Positions 53,160-63,216 of a stretch of DNA of 64,000 nucleotides are shown here, in pieces; positions within the stretch are counted from its first letter, which is position 1; every line of letters starts with the position of its first letter. The notes beneath the pieces are model-generated. The model ran no database searches. It had not been told where the DNA came from and worked only from the letters and a program-made list of their open reading frames with translations. The position numbers and the translations under genes were made by a program. This DNA is from Bradyrhizobium embrapense (GTDB lineage: Bacteria > Pseudomonadota > Alphaproteobacteria > Rhizobiales > Xanthobacteraceae). The stretch covers positions 62,001 through 126,000 of the forward strand of contig NZ_LFIP02000013.1 of the NCBI RefSeq assembly GCF_001189235.2. The letters are read 5' to 3'.

Positions 53160-54644
53160 TCACCACGCGTTGCGGTAGGTCTTGCCTGAGAACAGGGTCA
53201 GCAAGATGATCTTGAGATCGAGCAGCAGCGACCAATTGTCGATGTAGTAGAGATCGTGCTCGATCCTGTTCTGCATCTTCTCGAGCGTATTGGTCTCGCC
53301 CCTCAATCCGTTGACCTGAGCCCATCCAGTCAGTCCGGGCTTGACCGTATGCCGCCGATCGAAGCTGTCGATGCGCGGAGTGAAGAGCTCGTTGTGCTTG
53401 ATCGCGTGCGGCCGCGGGCCAACGACGGACATGTCACCCCGGAGAATGTTCCAGAGTTGCGGCAGTTCATCGATCCCGGTCTTGCGGAAGATGCGACCGA
53501 TCCTGGTTATGCGCGAATCGTCCTTCGATGCTTGTCGAAATTCGGCACTGTCGGACACGTACATCGTTCTGAACTTGAGAACGCGGATTGCTTCGTTGTT
53601 ATAGCCGTGGCGGATCTGCACGAAGAGAACCGGTCCCCTCGAATCGAGCTTCACGGCCAGCGACGAAAGCAGCAGCAGGGGAGACAATACGATCAGCCCC
53701 GCGGCCGCCGCCACGATATCAAATGTCCGCTTGACGACGAGGTCGAACACTGACAGCGGCCGGCGCGACATGGCAAAGGTGGCGAGGCCGCCGATTTCGG
53801 CCGTCTGCGCATTCGCCCAGAAGATGTCCCTATGCGTCGGCACCGCGTAAACGTCGGCGGGGATCTGCCTCAGGAGCGACAGTAGCATCCCGACGGTGCC
53901 ATCCTCCTGCTTTCGATCGACGAGCAGGATGATGCTATCGGGTTGCAGAACCCTGCACCGTTCGACGAGCCTTACGCCGGTCGCGCGATCGAAATGAGTC
54001 GCTTCCCCGGACGCGGCATCCCAGCCGAGCGGACAGGCAAGAACTTCCAAACCTCCGCCCGACTTCCGCAACTGGCTTGCGCAAGCCTCGCAATCGTCGT
54101 TGCGCCCGACCAGCACCACGCGCTGCCTCTGAAGCAGTCCCTCCTGAGCGGCGTTCTGGAATGTGCGATAGGCGGCCAGCCGGACCAACCCGACCGCCGT
54201 CAAGCAGCTCACGAACTGCAAGATCAAGGTGCCGCGGGAATAGACGCCCGAGAGCTTGAAAATAAATAGAAGTGAGGTCAGGACAACGAACGTTGTGGCC
54301 GCAGCTCCGATTCCGGCGGAAGCGAATCGGATCTCCCGTTGCTTTTCCAGATGCAGGAATTGGCCAGCCATTGCGGCAATGCAGACCTCGGCTGCCCCGA
54401 TGAAGCAGGATGCCAGCAGATAGACCTTCACGCGCAAGCCGGGAGTCGATGCGAGTACGTGGTACACCCAAGCCGACGCGAAAGCGGTCATCGCAACGCA
54501 GGTGAACTCGACGATGCTTATCAAAACAAAAGCGAGGCTCGCGCGCGCCGGTAACGAGGCTGCCATGGAACGCCAGAGGGCGTTCTGCTTGGGCTCTGAA
54601 CAGCTATGGGGGAGGAGGGCGCCCCTTTCAACAATATTCGTCAC
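53160..54644 (-). CDS. Polyprenyl-phosphate sugar-1-phosphate transferase (WcaJ/ExoY-type, initiating)
   Basis: A membrane enzyme that places the first sugar phosphate on undecaprenyl phosphate. N-terminal part: four to five membrane segments (about 35-150) and a CoA-binding-like domain (VVLVGRNDDCEACASQL). C-terminal catalytic Bac_transf domain from KRTFDIVAAAAGLIVLSPLL through VLFVQIRHGYNNEAIRVLKF, DELPQLWNILRGDMSVVGPR and KPGLTGWAQVNGLRG. GTG at 54644 gives 494 residues, near the family norm; an ATG at 54785 would give 541 but lies upstream of an AT-rich, leader-like stretch. The starting step of this exopolysaccharide. Confidence 0.9.
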   Translation of the reverse strand: MTNIVERGALLPHSCSEPKQNALWRSMAASLPARASLAFVLISIVEFTCVAMTAFASAWVYHVLASTPGLRVKVYLLASCFIGAAEVCIAAMAGQFLHLEKQREIRFASAGIGAAATTFVVLTSLLFIFKLSGVYSRGTLILQFVSCLTAVGLVRLAAYRTFQNAAQEGLLQRQRVVLVGRNDDCEACASQLRKSGGGLEVLACPLGWDAASGEATHFDRATGVRLVERCRVLQPDSIILLVDRKQEDGTVGMLLSLLRQIPADVYAVPTHRDIFWANAQTAEIGGLATFAMSRRPLSVFDLVVKRTFDIVAAAAGLIVLSPLLLLSSLAVKLDSRGPVLFVQIRHGYNNEAIRVLKFRTMYVSDSAEFRQASKDDSRITRIGRIFRKTGIDELPQLWNILRGDMSVVGPRPHAIKHNELFTPRIDSFDRRHTVKPGLTGWAQVNGLRGETNTLEKMQNRIEHDLYYIDNWSLLLDLKIILLTLFSGKTYRNAW

Positions 54645-55246
54645 CGAAAAACAACCACAAAATACGTAATGCAGGTAAGAATGCGGTAACCCTACCGTAT
54701 CTCTACCTACTCGAAAAGCCGATTTCGCGGGCAGCCGCTGATCAATTTTTTCGCCGAAGCGTTGAACTTTTCGCACCTCAGACATACGCCGCGCTCGGCA
54801 TTTGGTCCCGATGAAGGGCTGCCTCAGGCTCGTTTACGAAGATGAACCAAGGCTTGCCTGACGAAGATGTGCCAAGACCGGACAGATGTTAAGATGACTA
54901 TCGTCACATTGCTCGCTGGTGTGATCGGCCCTTGCCGATCCGGCAACGCGCGCTGCCACGTGCTGGCCTTGCTCCGCGCACGCCGTAATCCTGGTCACGG
55001 ATACCGTGCTTGCTGGCGGACCTTGGGGTCTGGACCGCGCTCCAGATGGTCGCGTTAACCATAATTTGCCAGTTAGGCTATTTCGCTTCCGTTCTGGCAG
55101 GCGAGCCTGACACAACGCCCTTCGCGTTAAAGCGATGACCTTTGGCTCGCCCCGCTCAAATTTCTGATATTGGTGACGGGCTGGCAGCCCTCCCGAATAC
55201 GCCTGTCGGTATCTCCATAACCGCTGGCCATTGGGGCGTTGTGACT
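54645..55246. other. Intergenic region with a short direct repeat
   Basis: About 600 bases between divergent genes. It is AT-richer at 54640-54760, where the promoter of the sugar transferase gene is expected. ACGAAGATG followed by CCAAG two bases later occurs at 54836-54851 and 54861-54876, a 25-base period. No gene is supported. Confidence 0.45.
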
Positions 55247-55984
55247 ATGCAGGCTCAGCTCGATCAACCGCTGCCGTCTGGCTTCCTCACGTCACCTCAG
55301 CTGCGCTTCTACGCGGTAGGAGATATCCACGGACGGCTGGATCTGCTCGAGAAGGTTAACGCCAAGATCGAGGCCGACCTGAACAGAAGACCCTGTGCAC
55401 GCTCCGTTCGGGTGTTCCTGGGCGATTATGTCGATCGCGGTCCGCATTCGCGAGAGGTGGTGGACTGCCTGTTAGCGCTCGAGGAGACCTGCGATACCGT
55501 CTTTATTTTGGGCAACCACGAAACGTTGCTGGCTGATTTCGTCCAATCTCCGACGGTCCTGCCGACATGGCTTTCCCTTGGCGGCCTGGAGACCCTGATA
55601 TCCTACGGCATCCGTCCGCCGCGCAACCCGAACCAGGCCGACCAGTCGCGGCTGGCGGCAGAGTTCGCGGAAGCGCTGCCCGTCTCACACCTGAATTTCA
55701 TTCGAGGTTTGAGACCGTGCTTCGCCTTTGATGACGTGTTCTTTGTGCATGCAGGGGTACGACCCGGCGTGCCGCTGAGCAAGCAATCGCTGACGGATCT
55801 GTGCTGGATACGTGACGATTTTCTGCTGCATGACGGCTTGTTCGGGCGGCTCGTGATCCACGGACACACGCCGGTCCGCACACCGGAAATTCGACCAAAC
55901 CGTATCAACATCGACACCGGCGCCTACGCCACCGGGCAACTGACCTGCATGTGGATCGAAGGCGGCCGGATGGGGTTTCTCTGA
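55247..55984 (+). CDS. PPP-family metallophosphoesterase (Ser/Thr-phosphatase-like)
   Basis: A 245-residue enzyme with the full PPP motif series: GDIHGR, GDYVDRGPHS, GNHE, and IHGHTPV, with a conserved His in FVHAGVRPG. It would bind two metal ions and cleave a phosphoester, from protein or from nucleotide as ApaH does. ATG at 55247 is used (GTG at 55241 also possible); longer starts lack support. Beside a locus with a tyrosine kinase it may be regulatory, but PPP enzymes of this form usually act on Ser/Thr or nucleotides. Confidence 0.88.
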   Translation: MQAQLDQPLPSGFLTSPQLRFYAVGDIHGRLDLLEKVNAKIEADLNRRPCARSVRVFLGDYVDRGPHSREVVDCLLALEETCDTVFILGNHETLLADFVQSPTVLPTWLSLGGLETLISYGIRPPRNPNQADQSRLAAEFAEALPVSHLNFIRGLRPCFAFDDVFFVHAGVRPGVPLSKQSLTDLCWIRDDFLLHDGLFGRLVIHGHTPVRTPEIRPNRINIDTGAYATGQLTCMWIEGGRMGFL

Positions 55985-56090
55985 GCAGAGAGTCTCACTC
56001 CGCGCAGGCTGGAAGCGGCTGTGTTGAACAGTGCACCGCATTCGCCGGAAGCGGCAGGAATGAGTTGCGTGGACCGCGGCGAAGCCTCCG

Positions 56091-57218
56091 TCAGTGCTGA
56101 CGGCATTCGGAAACGAAGGTCCCGTTCGTCGCCGTTAGCCGCTCGAGGCAATGGCGCGGATCCTTGACATCGCCGCCAACGACAAAATCATAAAGCTGTC
56201 CCTTGAGCACCAAGCCATAGCGGCCTGGAGACAGAGCGGTCCCGCCATTTTCCGGCTGAATCTCGTACATCTCGGCATTCTCTTTGATCGGCGAGACGCG
56301 ATAGGGAAATGAAATGTTCCGAATGTACCATCCATCGTCAGCTGTCGTGATCGGTTTGCCGGCCGCGTCGTAGGAAATGGAGTGAGCAACCTTTGCAATG
56401 ATGCGGATTTCGGCGCGCTCCGGGATATTCAAGGCCGCTTCACGCCGATAGACGATGAACTTGGGATTGCCGTCGCGAAGAACGGGCTGCTTGGTGATTC
56501 CCATTGTCGGCGAAATCGCGACCCGCGCGTCCTGGGCCTTGTTCGGCAATGGATTCAATTCGAAGAGCTTGTTCTCGCTCAATGCATAGACGCCAAACTC
56601 CGTGGGCAACAACCGCGAGGGCTTCGCTGGCTCGGCCATGGCGACAGCGTCTGGAGGTTTGGGGGGAGCCACAGTAGCAGTCTTGTTGATCTGCGACCTT
56701 CCCATGTGCGCGATATCGTCGCGATAGATGAACGCAAGCAAGCCGCCGATCATGGGCACGAGCACGGCCAGTACCCCAGCGATCATCGCAAGGGACACGG
56801 TTCGCGCTTTGCGCTTGGAAGCAGAACGGCCAAGTGCGCGAGGCTCGGGGTCGGACCATATCGTCTGGGCTGGGTCCTTCGCGTACTCCATCGCGGAGTC
56901 CGAAATCGGCAAGGGCAAAGGCGCCGCGCCCAAAGGAGCCGGCAGCTGCTGATCATTATTCCGCGAAAAGCTCTCGACACCATGGATGGCCGCTTCCAGC
57001 GCCTTCCTGGCCTTCGCCTCCTCGCTCGCAGGCATCCCTGAAGACAGCAGCTGTTCGCTCAGCTTGTACCGCGCCAGGTCGTAAACCGTCTGGCGCAAGC
57101 TATCCTGATCGGTACTGACCGACGTGATGATCCGAGACAGGACCAGCGCAAACTCAACTTCAGGCATAGGAGCGTCGCCGGCCGGCCCCGGTACCTGCTC
57201 GAGATCGCGCTTACTCAT
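56091..57218 (-). CDS. Single-pass membrane protein of unknown function
   Basis: A 375-residue protein with a cytoplasmic N-terminal part (about 1-140, helical: FALVLSRIITSVSTDQDSLR and ARYKLSEQLLSS), one membrane segment (about 142-164, LAMIAGVLAVLVPMIGGLLA) and a periplasmic C-terminal domain of about 200 residues (KFIVYRREAALNIPERAEIR, then IAKVAHSISYDAAG). Start at 57218 is chosen as the Met before the compact N-terminal region. Not recognised. It lies next to type I secretion cargo and exporter, convergent with the phosphatase gene. Confidence 0.7.
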   Translation of the reverse strand: MSKRDLEQVPGPAGDAPMPEVEFALVLSRIITSVSTDQDSLRQTVYDLARYKLSEQLLSSGMPASEEAKARKALEAAIHGVESFSRNNDQQLPAPLGAAPLPLPISDSAMEYAKDPAQTIWSDPEPRALGRSASKRKARTVSLAMIAGVLAVLVPMIGGLLAFIYRDDIAHMGRSQINKTATVAPPKPPDAVAMAEPAKPSRLLPTEFGVYALSENKLFELNPLPNKAQDARVAISPTMGITKQPVLRDGNPKFIVYRREAALNIPERAEIRIIAKVAHSISYDAAGKPITTADDGWYIRNISFPYRVSPIKENAEMYEIQPENGGTALSPGRYGLVLKGQLYDFVVGGDVKDPRHCLERLTATNGTFVSECRQH

Positions 57219-57499
57219 GAAAGAGCCGTTTCTATATGCCCGCCGTTTCGGCCTGATGCCGGCGCATTCTGCAACGGACCCATCAGAATAATAAGGCGGG
57301 CATTGCGGTACGAACCCATCCACATCCCAAGAGCTTCAGATTACGATCGATAATCAGGCGACCCTAGCAACAAATGGTACCAAGCTAAAGCCAGGCACCG
57401 GATTGTACCTGCAAGAAGGTTTGGTTTGCGAAGAGATTCGCGCTCACCTTGCCGCATATCCAGGGGACGGATCGGCGGGTCCCGCAACCGGTGGCTTCC

Positions 57500-60493
57500 C
57501 TAGACGATGAAATGAAATTCCTGCCAGGCGCTCCAGATCATGCCGTCGTTGACGCGAGCCCAGAGGTCGTCAGACACGGTGCCGCCATCGAAAGTCGTAT
57601 TGGCGAGCTGGGCCGCAGTGACGTTGATTGCGGTGTTGGCGGGCTGCGCATTCCCGCCGATGCTCCAGTGGCCGCTAGCCGACGGCGTCGAATCCCAGAA
57701 TTGATACTGGCTCATGTTGTCCCCGTCGGCATCCGTGACAGAGAACAGGCTCGATGCGGCCACGCTCTGGTTGGCGGTCGCGTGGAAGTCGGATGCCGAG
57801 ACGACCGGAGCGTGGTCGATCGGTGCGTTGACGTGAAATTCCTTCCACGGCCCCCAGGCGAAGCCGTCATAGGCCCTCACCCAGAGATCGTCTGAACCGG
57901 AGCCGCTCTGAAAGCTCGTGTTCGAGAGCTGGGCGGTAGTCACATCGATTGCGACGTCGGTGCCCTGAGCTACTCCGGCGACTACCCAGTGCCCGCTGCT
58001 GGGATCAGACGTTGAATCCCACAGCTGATAGTTCGTGATGCTGTCTCCATCCGCGTCGGCGGTCGAGAACAGCGTGGAGGCCGCAATATCCTGGCCGTGG
58101 CTCGCTGAAAAGTCGGCGGCCGACACGATCGGAAGATTGTCGGCTGGCGCGTTGACGTGAAATTCCTTCCAGCTGCTCCACATCATGCCGTCGAAGGCGC
58201 GCACCCAGAGATCGTCGGAGCCCGAACCGCTCTGGAACGATGTGTTGGCCAGTTGGGCCGCGCTCACATCGATGCCCTGGCCCGCGGGCTGTGTCACGCC
58301 GGCCACGACGAAATGCCCGCTGGCAGGATCGGTGGTCGAGTCCCAGAACTGATAGTTGGTGATTGTATCGTTGTCGGCATCGCTGACCGTGAACAGGCTC
58401 GAGGCGGCAATGTCCTGACCGTGCGTTGCGGTCACGTCCGGTGCGTTCACCACGGGAGCGTGGTCGATCGGCGCGTTGACGTGGAATTCCTTCCAGGCTC
58501 CCCATGTCGTGCCGTCATTGGCTCGCACCCACAGATCATCCGAGCCGGAGCCCGACTGAAACGAGGTGCTCGCCAATTGAGCAGGCGTAACATCGATGGC
58601 GATGTTGGCGGCCTGCGCCACTCCGCCGACTACCCAGTGACCGCTGGCTGGATCGCTCGTTGAATCCCAAACCTGATAGGCGGTGATCGTGTCGTGGTCG
58701 GCGTCGCTCACGCTGAAAAGACTGGATGCGGCAATATCCTGGTCGTGGGTCGCGGACACATCGGTTGCGCTGACCACCGGTGGATGGTCTGGGTACGGAA
58801 CTGCCATAAACGGGACCCATGCGCTCCACAGCGTCCCATCGTAGGCCCTGACCCAGAGCTGGTCGGAAGCGGAGCCAAATTGATAGCTGGTCTGGGCAAA
58901 CTGCGCGGGAGTGAGGTCGATCTCCGCATTGGTGGCCTGAACGACACCATTCACCACCCATGCGCCGTTGCCGTTGGTGTCCCAAAGCGCGTATCGGGTG
59001 ATCGTATCGAGATCCGGGTCGGTGACAGTAATCAGACTGGAGGCTGCGACCGACGTTTGTCCGTGCACTGCTGCGATGTTTAATGCGTGAACAACTGGAG
59101 CGAGATCCTGACCCGGCGTGGCCGTGAACGGGACCCATGCTCCCCAGAGATATCCATCATAGGCCCGCACCCAGAGCGTGTCCGGGGCAGTGCCGAACAC
59201 GTAGCTCACCTGCGAGAGGCTGGCAGCCGAGACGTCGATCTCGGCGTTGGTGGCTTGCGCAGCACCATTGATCGCCCAGTGCCCGTGGCCCTCGGTGTCC
59301 CAGAGTGCATATTGGGTGATGGCGTCGCCATCCGCGTCACTGGCCGAGAACAGTGAGGATTCAGCCGCCGAGAGCTGCCCGTGCGAACCGGTCACGTTTG
59401 TTGCCGTGACCATGGGCGCATGATCGGCCGGAGAAATCACGAAGGATTTCCAGTCGCTCCACAAATAGCCGTCGAAGGCTCTCACCCACAGCGTGTCCGA
59501 ACCGGGGCCGGCCTGGTAACTCGCTTGGCCCAATTGCGACGCGCTGATGTCGATCTCGGTGTTGGTGGCCTGGACTGTTCCTCCCACCGTCCAGTGACCG
59601 TTGCCATTGGTGTCCCAGAAGGAATATTCGGTGATGGAATCGCCCGTGGCCATGTTCACCGAGAACAACGATGAGGCCGCATAAACCTGATTTCGGGCGG
59701 CAGACTGATCGCTGGCGGTTACCACCGGTGTCGTTCGGATGCTGTATCCGAGGTCCTTCAGGACTCCGATGTCCAGGTTGGAGATCGCGTACTGGTAATT
59801 GGGGTAGAAAACGATCCCGTTCATCAAGTCCAGTGTGAGCGGGTCCGTGACGGTCGACGGGGTGGCGTAGAAGTCGGATTGCTGGTTGCCGAAATGGTAG
59901 TAGTTCTGGGTGGTGCTGTTGGTGGTCAGGGGCACCGGGCCGCCATAAGCGGCCTCGGCGTTCGCACCGACGAAGTTGGCGCCGGTTGCGGTCTTTTGAA
60001 TCAGCGTGTCGAAGGTGGATTCGTAGGCGCCGGGCAACTGGCCGCTCTGGTCGTACCAGCCCGTCATGCCGAAGCCGTGCATGAGCTCATGAAGAAAAAC
60101 GTTGATCGGGTTGATCACGTTTCCAGGCACCTGACTGGACCAGCTCAGGCCATAGTCGAGGTCGATGTACTGGAAGTAGCCGGGATCGATGTTGATGGTG
60201 ATGTCGCTCGTCGTTCCAGGCACGTGCTGTCCGGTGGTCAGTTCGTACTGGCTTGACGGCTCATACACCGCGAGCCCGCCATTGGTGCCCACGTTGTAGC
60301 TGGAGGTAGGCCCGCCGTCGGCACGGCCAACGGGGGTCGGCAGGATGTTGAGTGACACCGCCAGGGTGCCAATGCCCAGGATATATCGCTGCCAGATGTT
60401 GAGGGCCTGCTCGAGGTCGTAAACCAGAGACGTGTCGGCCGATCCGCCTGCGTTCGATGAATCGTTTAATGTTACCGAATAGTTCCAGGTCAT
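57500..60493 (-). CDS. Large HExxH-domain protein with seven tandem repeats, likely type I secreted
   Basis: A 997-residue protein. N-terminal domain (about 1-270) with HELMHGFG (H135, E136, H139), a zinc-peptidase-like signature; the third metzincin ligand place (145) is Gly, so it may be inactive or use another residue. Then seven modules of about 100 residues each, opening PVVxAxDxxAxHxQ and closing DxLWVRAYDGxxWxxWxxF, with a WDTNGNGHW/WDSTxDPxSGHW core. No Sec signal. It is divergent from an HlyB/HlyD pair, making it the likely cargo. Could be a protease, an adhesin or both. Confidence 0.82.
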   Translation of the reverse strand: MTWNYSVTLNDSSNAGGSADTSLVYDLEQALNIWQRYILGIGTLAVSLNILPTPVGRADGGPTSSYNVGTNGGLAVYEPSSQYELTTGQHVPGTTSDITINIDPGYFQYIDLDYGLSWSSQVPGNVINPINVFLHELMHGFGMTGWYDQSGQLPGAYESTFDTLIQKTATGANFVGANAEAAYGGPVPLTTNSTTQNYYHFGNQQSDFYATPSTVTDPLTLDLMNGIVFYPNYQYAISNLDIGVLKDLGYSIRTTPVVTASDQSAARNQVYAASSLFSVNMATGDSITEYSFWDTNGNGHWTVGGTVQATNTEIDISASQLGQASYQAGPGSDTLWVRAFDGYLWSDWKSFVISPADHAPMVTATNVTGSHGQLSAAESSLFSASDADGDAITQYALWDTEGHGHWAINGAAQATNAEIDVSAASLSQVSYVFGTAPDTLWVRAYDGYLWGAWVPFTATPGQDLAPVVHALNIAAVHGQTSVAASSLITVTDPDLDTITRYALWDTNGNGAWVVNGVVQATNAEIDLTPAQFAQTSYQFGSASDQLWVRAYDGTLWSAWVPFMAVPYPDHPPVVSATDVSATHDQDIAASSLFSVSDADHDTITAYQVWDSTSDPASGHWVVGGVAQAANIAIDVTPAQLASTSFQSGSGSDDLWVRANDGTTWGAWKEFHVNAPIDHAPVVNAPDVTATHGQDIAASSLFTVSDADNDTITNYQFWDSTTDPASGHFVVAGVTQPAGQGIDVSAAQLANTSFQSGSGSDDLWVRAFDGMMWSSWKEFHVNAPADNLPIVSAADFSASHGQDIAASTLFSTADADGDSITNYQLWDSTSDPSSGHWVVAGVAQGTDVAIDVTTAQLSNTSFQSGSGSDDLWVRAYDGFAWGPWKEFHVNAPIDHAPVVSASDFHATANQSVAASSLFSVTDADGDNMSQYQFWDSTPSASGHWSIGGNAQPANTAINVTAAQLANTTFDGGTVSDDLWARVNDGMIWSAWQEFHFIV
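57535..59700 (-). repeat. Seven tandem modules in the secreted protein gene
   Basis: Units of about 250-320 bases each encode the same module. The last four (near 57535-58770) are most alike, sharing AASSLF near the start and GSGSDDLWVRA (VSDDLWARV in the last) near the end; the first three are a second subtype with TLWVRAxDG or QLWVRAYDG. Array growth by duplication is likely. Confidence 0.75.
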
Positions 60494-61074
60494 CTTGGTC
60501 GAGCTTTCAATCTATGGTAGCACGGCAATAATTGACAATATTCATGCGGACCAGTCACTGGGTAGTTAATAGACGCCGAATGGCCAGCCCCGGACCGAGC
60601 GGTGCGTGAGGCTGTGTGTCCAGCGCCTCCGGCGCGATTGGTTGGGGCATCACCGTGGGGCATCACGCAGATTCCCGGCATTCCCTGCATGCTGCACGAT
60701 CGAAGGCACGGCCCTCTTATACCCGATAGGGCCGGCGCGATCATCCCTTTGATCCCGGTGACAGCCACATCGGGTGCCGCGATCCGTAAGACTACGGAGC
60801 CTGGTTTGGTTTTCCGAACGGTTCCGCGATGGACCCAAGGATCGACATGATGTTACTCGCGAATTCGGCTTGGCCGTTGATAACGCCAATTGCATCTCGC
60901 CGAAGAGCCATAGTACTCTGCCTGTCATATTCATTTGCTGCTCCGTCGTTTCGTACGAATAGTCAGTTTGCGCTGACGGCGAGGCCGACGAGCAGGGGCG
61001 GGGCCCGCTCACGGCAATCTCGGCTCACCTTCGACTGCAGTTATTTTCAGCTACTGAACAGATTAAGTCGCGAG
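60494..61074. other. Divergent intergenic region of the type I secretion genes
   Basis: About 580 bases between the repeat protein and the exporter, both reading outward. It is AT-rich near 60495-60560. GGGGCATCAC occurs twice near 60643-60666. Frames open here do not look coding; the exporter frame upstream of 61075 lacks ABC-exporter likeness. Confidence 0.5.
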
Positions 61075-63216
61075 ATGATTGAAACGCGGAGCGGTACGAC
61101 AGCGGACAGCGGGATAGTCGGGCTCGCGATGCTGTTGCGTTTTCAGGGCATCCCGGCCGATGTCGACCAGATTCGTCATCAAGTCGGCAATGGCCCGTTC
61201 GGAACGCCAGAGATGTTGCGCTACGCACGCTCGACCGGCGTCAAGGCTCGCGAGCTGAGCACCAACTGGCTGAGGCTCGAGAAGGTCCCGCTTCCTGCCA
61301 TCGCGCTGCTGCGCGACGGAGGCCATTTGATCCTCGCCAAGATGGGCGCCGACAAGATCCTCGTTCAATCGCCTCTGTCAGAGCGCCCGGAGTTGATCAC
61401 GCGGGCCGACCTGGAAGCGGTGTGGACCGGCAAGCTGATCCTGGTGAGCCGGCGGGCGGGACTGGTCAATCTTGCACGCCGCTTTGACCTGTCGTGGTTT
61501 CTGGGGGCAATCCACAAATACCGGTATCACTTCGTAGAGGTGTTGATCGCCTCCTTTTTCCTGCAGCTGTTTGCCCTGGTGTCGCCGCTGTTCTTCCAGG
61601 TGGTGATCGACAAGGTCCTGGTTAATCACACACTCAGCACACTCGACGTGCTCGTCGTGGGGCTGATCGGCATCGCGGTTTTCGAGACGGCGCTTGCGAT
61701 ATTGAGGACCTACCTGTTCTCGCACGTGACGAACCGGATCGATGTGGAACTGGGAGCCCGCTTGTTCCGGCATCTTATCGGGCTGCCCATTGCCTACTTC
61801 CAGGCTCGCCGCGTCGGCGACTCGGTTGCGCGGGTCCGCGAGCTGGAGAACATTCGCAACTTCCTGACCGGCTCTGCGCTCACGATCGTGATAGACCTGT
61901 TCTTCACCGTCGTTTTCATCGCGGTGATGTTCATCTACTCACCGATCCTGACCTGGATCGTGCTCGGGTCCTTCCCGCTCTATGTCGGCATCTCGGCCGG
62001 CGCGACGCCGATGTTCCGGCAGCGGCTGGATACCAAATTCGAGCGCGGCGCCGAAAACCAGTCCTTTCTCGTCGAGAGCGTGACCGGGGTCGAGACGATC
62101 AAGGCCATGGCGCTCGAACCGCAGATGCAGCGCCGCTGGGAGGAGCAGCTTGCCGGATACGTGGCGGCCAGCTTCCGCGTGCTCAGCCTGGCCAATGTTG
62201 CGAGCCAATCGGTCCAGTTCGTAAGCAAGCTCGTCACCGCGGTGATCCTCTACGCCGGCGCCAAGCTGGTGATCGACGGGAGCTTGACGGTGGGCGAATT
62301 GATCGCCTTCAACATGTTCTCGTCACGCGTGAGCGCGCCGGTTCTGCGACTGGCGCAGCTCTGGCAGGACTTCCATCAGGCCAGGCTCTCTATCGCACGG
62401 CTCGGCGACATCCTGAATACGCCGGCCGAGCAGACTTTCAGCCCCGGCCGCGCCGTGCCGCCGCCCATCAAGGGGCAGGTCACCCTCGAACACGTCTCGT
62501 TCCGCTATAGGGTCGATGGACCCGAAGTGCTGCACGACATCAACATCAACATTCCGGCCGGCCAGGTCGTCGGTATCGTCGGTCCGTCCGGTTCCGGCAA
62601 GAGCACCTTCACGAAGCTCGTCCAGCGCCTTTACGTTCCGGAGACGGGCAGGGTCCTTGTCGACGGGATCGACCTTGCGATGGTCGATCCGGCGTGGCTG
62701 CGTCGCCAGGTCGGCGTCGTCCTGCAGGAAAACGTGTTGTTCAATCGCAGCGTACGGGAAAACATCGCGCTCGCCGATCCGGCCGCGCCGATGGAGAAAG
62801 TGGTCGCCGCGGCGCAGCTGGCGGGAGCTCATGAATTCATTCTGGAGCTGCCGGAAGGCTACGACACCGTCGTCGGCGAGCGCGGATCCAGCCTGTCGGG
62901 AGGGCAGCGGCAGCGCATCGCGATCGCGCGGGCGCTCATCACCGATCCCCGCATCCTGATCTTCGATGAAGCGACGAGTTCGCTCGACTACGAAAGCGAA
63001 CGGGTCATTCAGGACAACATGAACCGGATCGTCAAGGGACGAACGGTTTTCGTCATTGCACATCGTCTGTCCGCTGTCAGGCGCACCGATCGGATCATCA
63101 CCATTGATCGCGGCCGGCTCGTCGAACAGGGATCCCACGAGGAATTGCTTAGCACAGGCGGAAGATACGCGTCGCTGTACCGGTTGCAGGCGGGGATTCA
63201 TGAAGTCGGCTCGTGA
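61075..63216 (+). CDS. Type I secretion ABC exporter (HlyB type, degenerate C39 domain)
   Basis: A 713-residue inner-membrane permease-ATPase. The N-terminal C39-like domain (about 1-125) lacks the catalytic cysteine: where peptidases read DCG it has ADSGIVGLAMLL, as in HlyB, where the domain recognises cargo without cutting it. Six membrane segments follow (about 155-420). The ATPase has Walker A GPSGSGKST (K509), LSGGQRQR, Walker B ILIFDEATSSLD and the H-loop VIAHRL. ATG at 61075 gives the usual length for the family. It overlaps the HlyD-type gene. Confidence 0.93.
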   Translation: MIETRSGTTADSGIVGLAMLLRFQGIPADVDQIRHQVGNGPFGTPEMLRYARSTGVKARELSTNWLRLEKVPLPAIALLRDGGHLILAKMGADKILVQSPLSERPELITRADLEAVWTGKLILVSRRAGLVNLARRFDLSWFLGAIHKYRYHFVEVLIASFFLQLFALVSPLFFQVVIDKVLVNHTLSTLDVLVVGLIGIAVFETALAILRTYLFSHVTNRIDVELGARLFRHLIGLPIAYFQARRVGDSVARVRELENIRNFLTGSALTIVIDLFFTVVFIAVMFIYSPILTWIVLGSFPLYVGISAGATPMFRQRLDTKFERGAENQSFLVESVTGVETIKAMALEPQMQRRWEEQLAGYVAASFRVLSLANVASQSVQFVSKLVTAVILYAGAKLVIDGSLTVGELIAFNMFSSRVSAPVLRLAQLWQDFHQARLSIARLGDILNTPAEQTFSPGRAVPPPIKGQVTLEHVSFRYRVDGPEVLHDININIPAGQVVGIVGPSGSGKSTFTKLVQRLYVPETGRVLVDGIDLAMVDPAWLRRQVGVVLQENVLFNRSVRENIALADPAAPMEKVVAAAQLAGAHEFILELPEGYDTVVGERGSSLSGGQRQRIAIARALITDPRILIFDEATSSLDYESERVIQDNMNRIVKGRTVFVIAHRLSAVRRTDRIITIDRGRLVEQGSHEELLSTGGRYASLYRLQAGIHEVGS

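Noticed and set aside
57535..59700. CRISPR-like array
   Set aside because: The repeats are long, in-frame protein modules of about 250-320 bases, not short repeats with spacers.
60829..61074. N-terminal extension of the type I exporter
   Set aside because: The extra 82 residues have no likeness to exporters, and the ATG at 61075 gives the normal family length.
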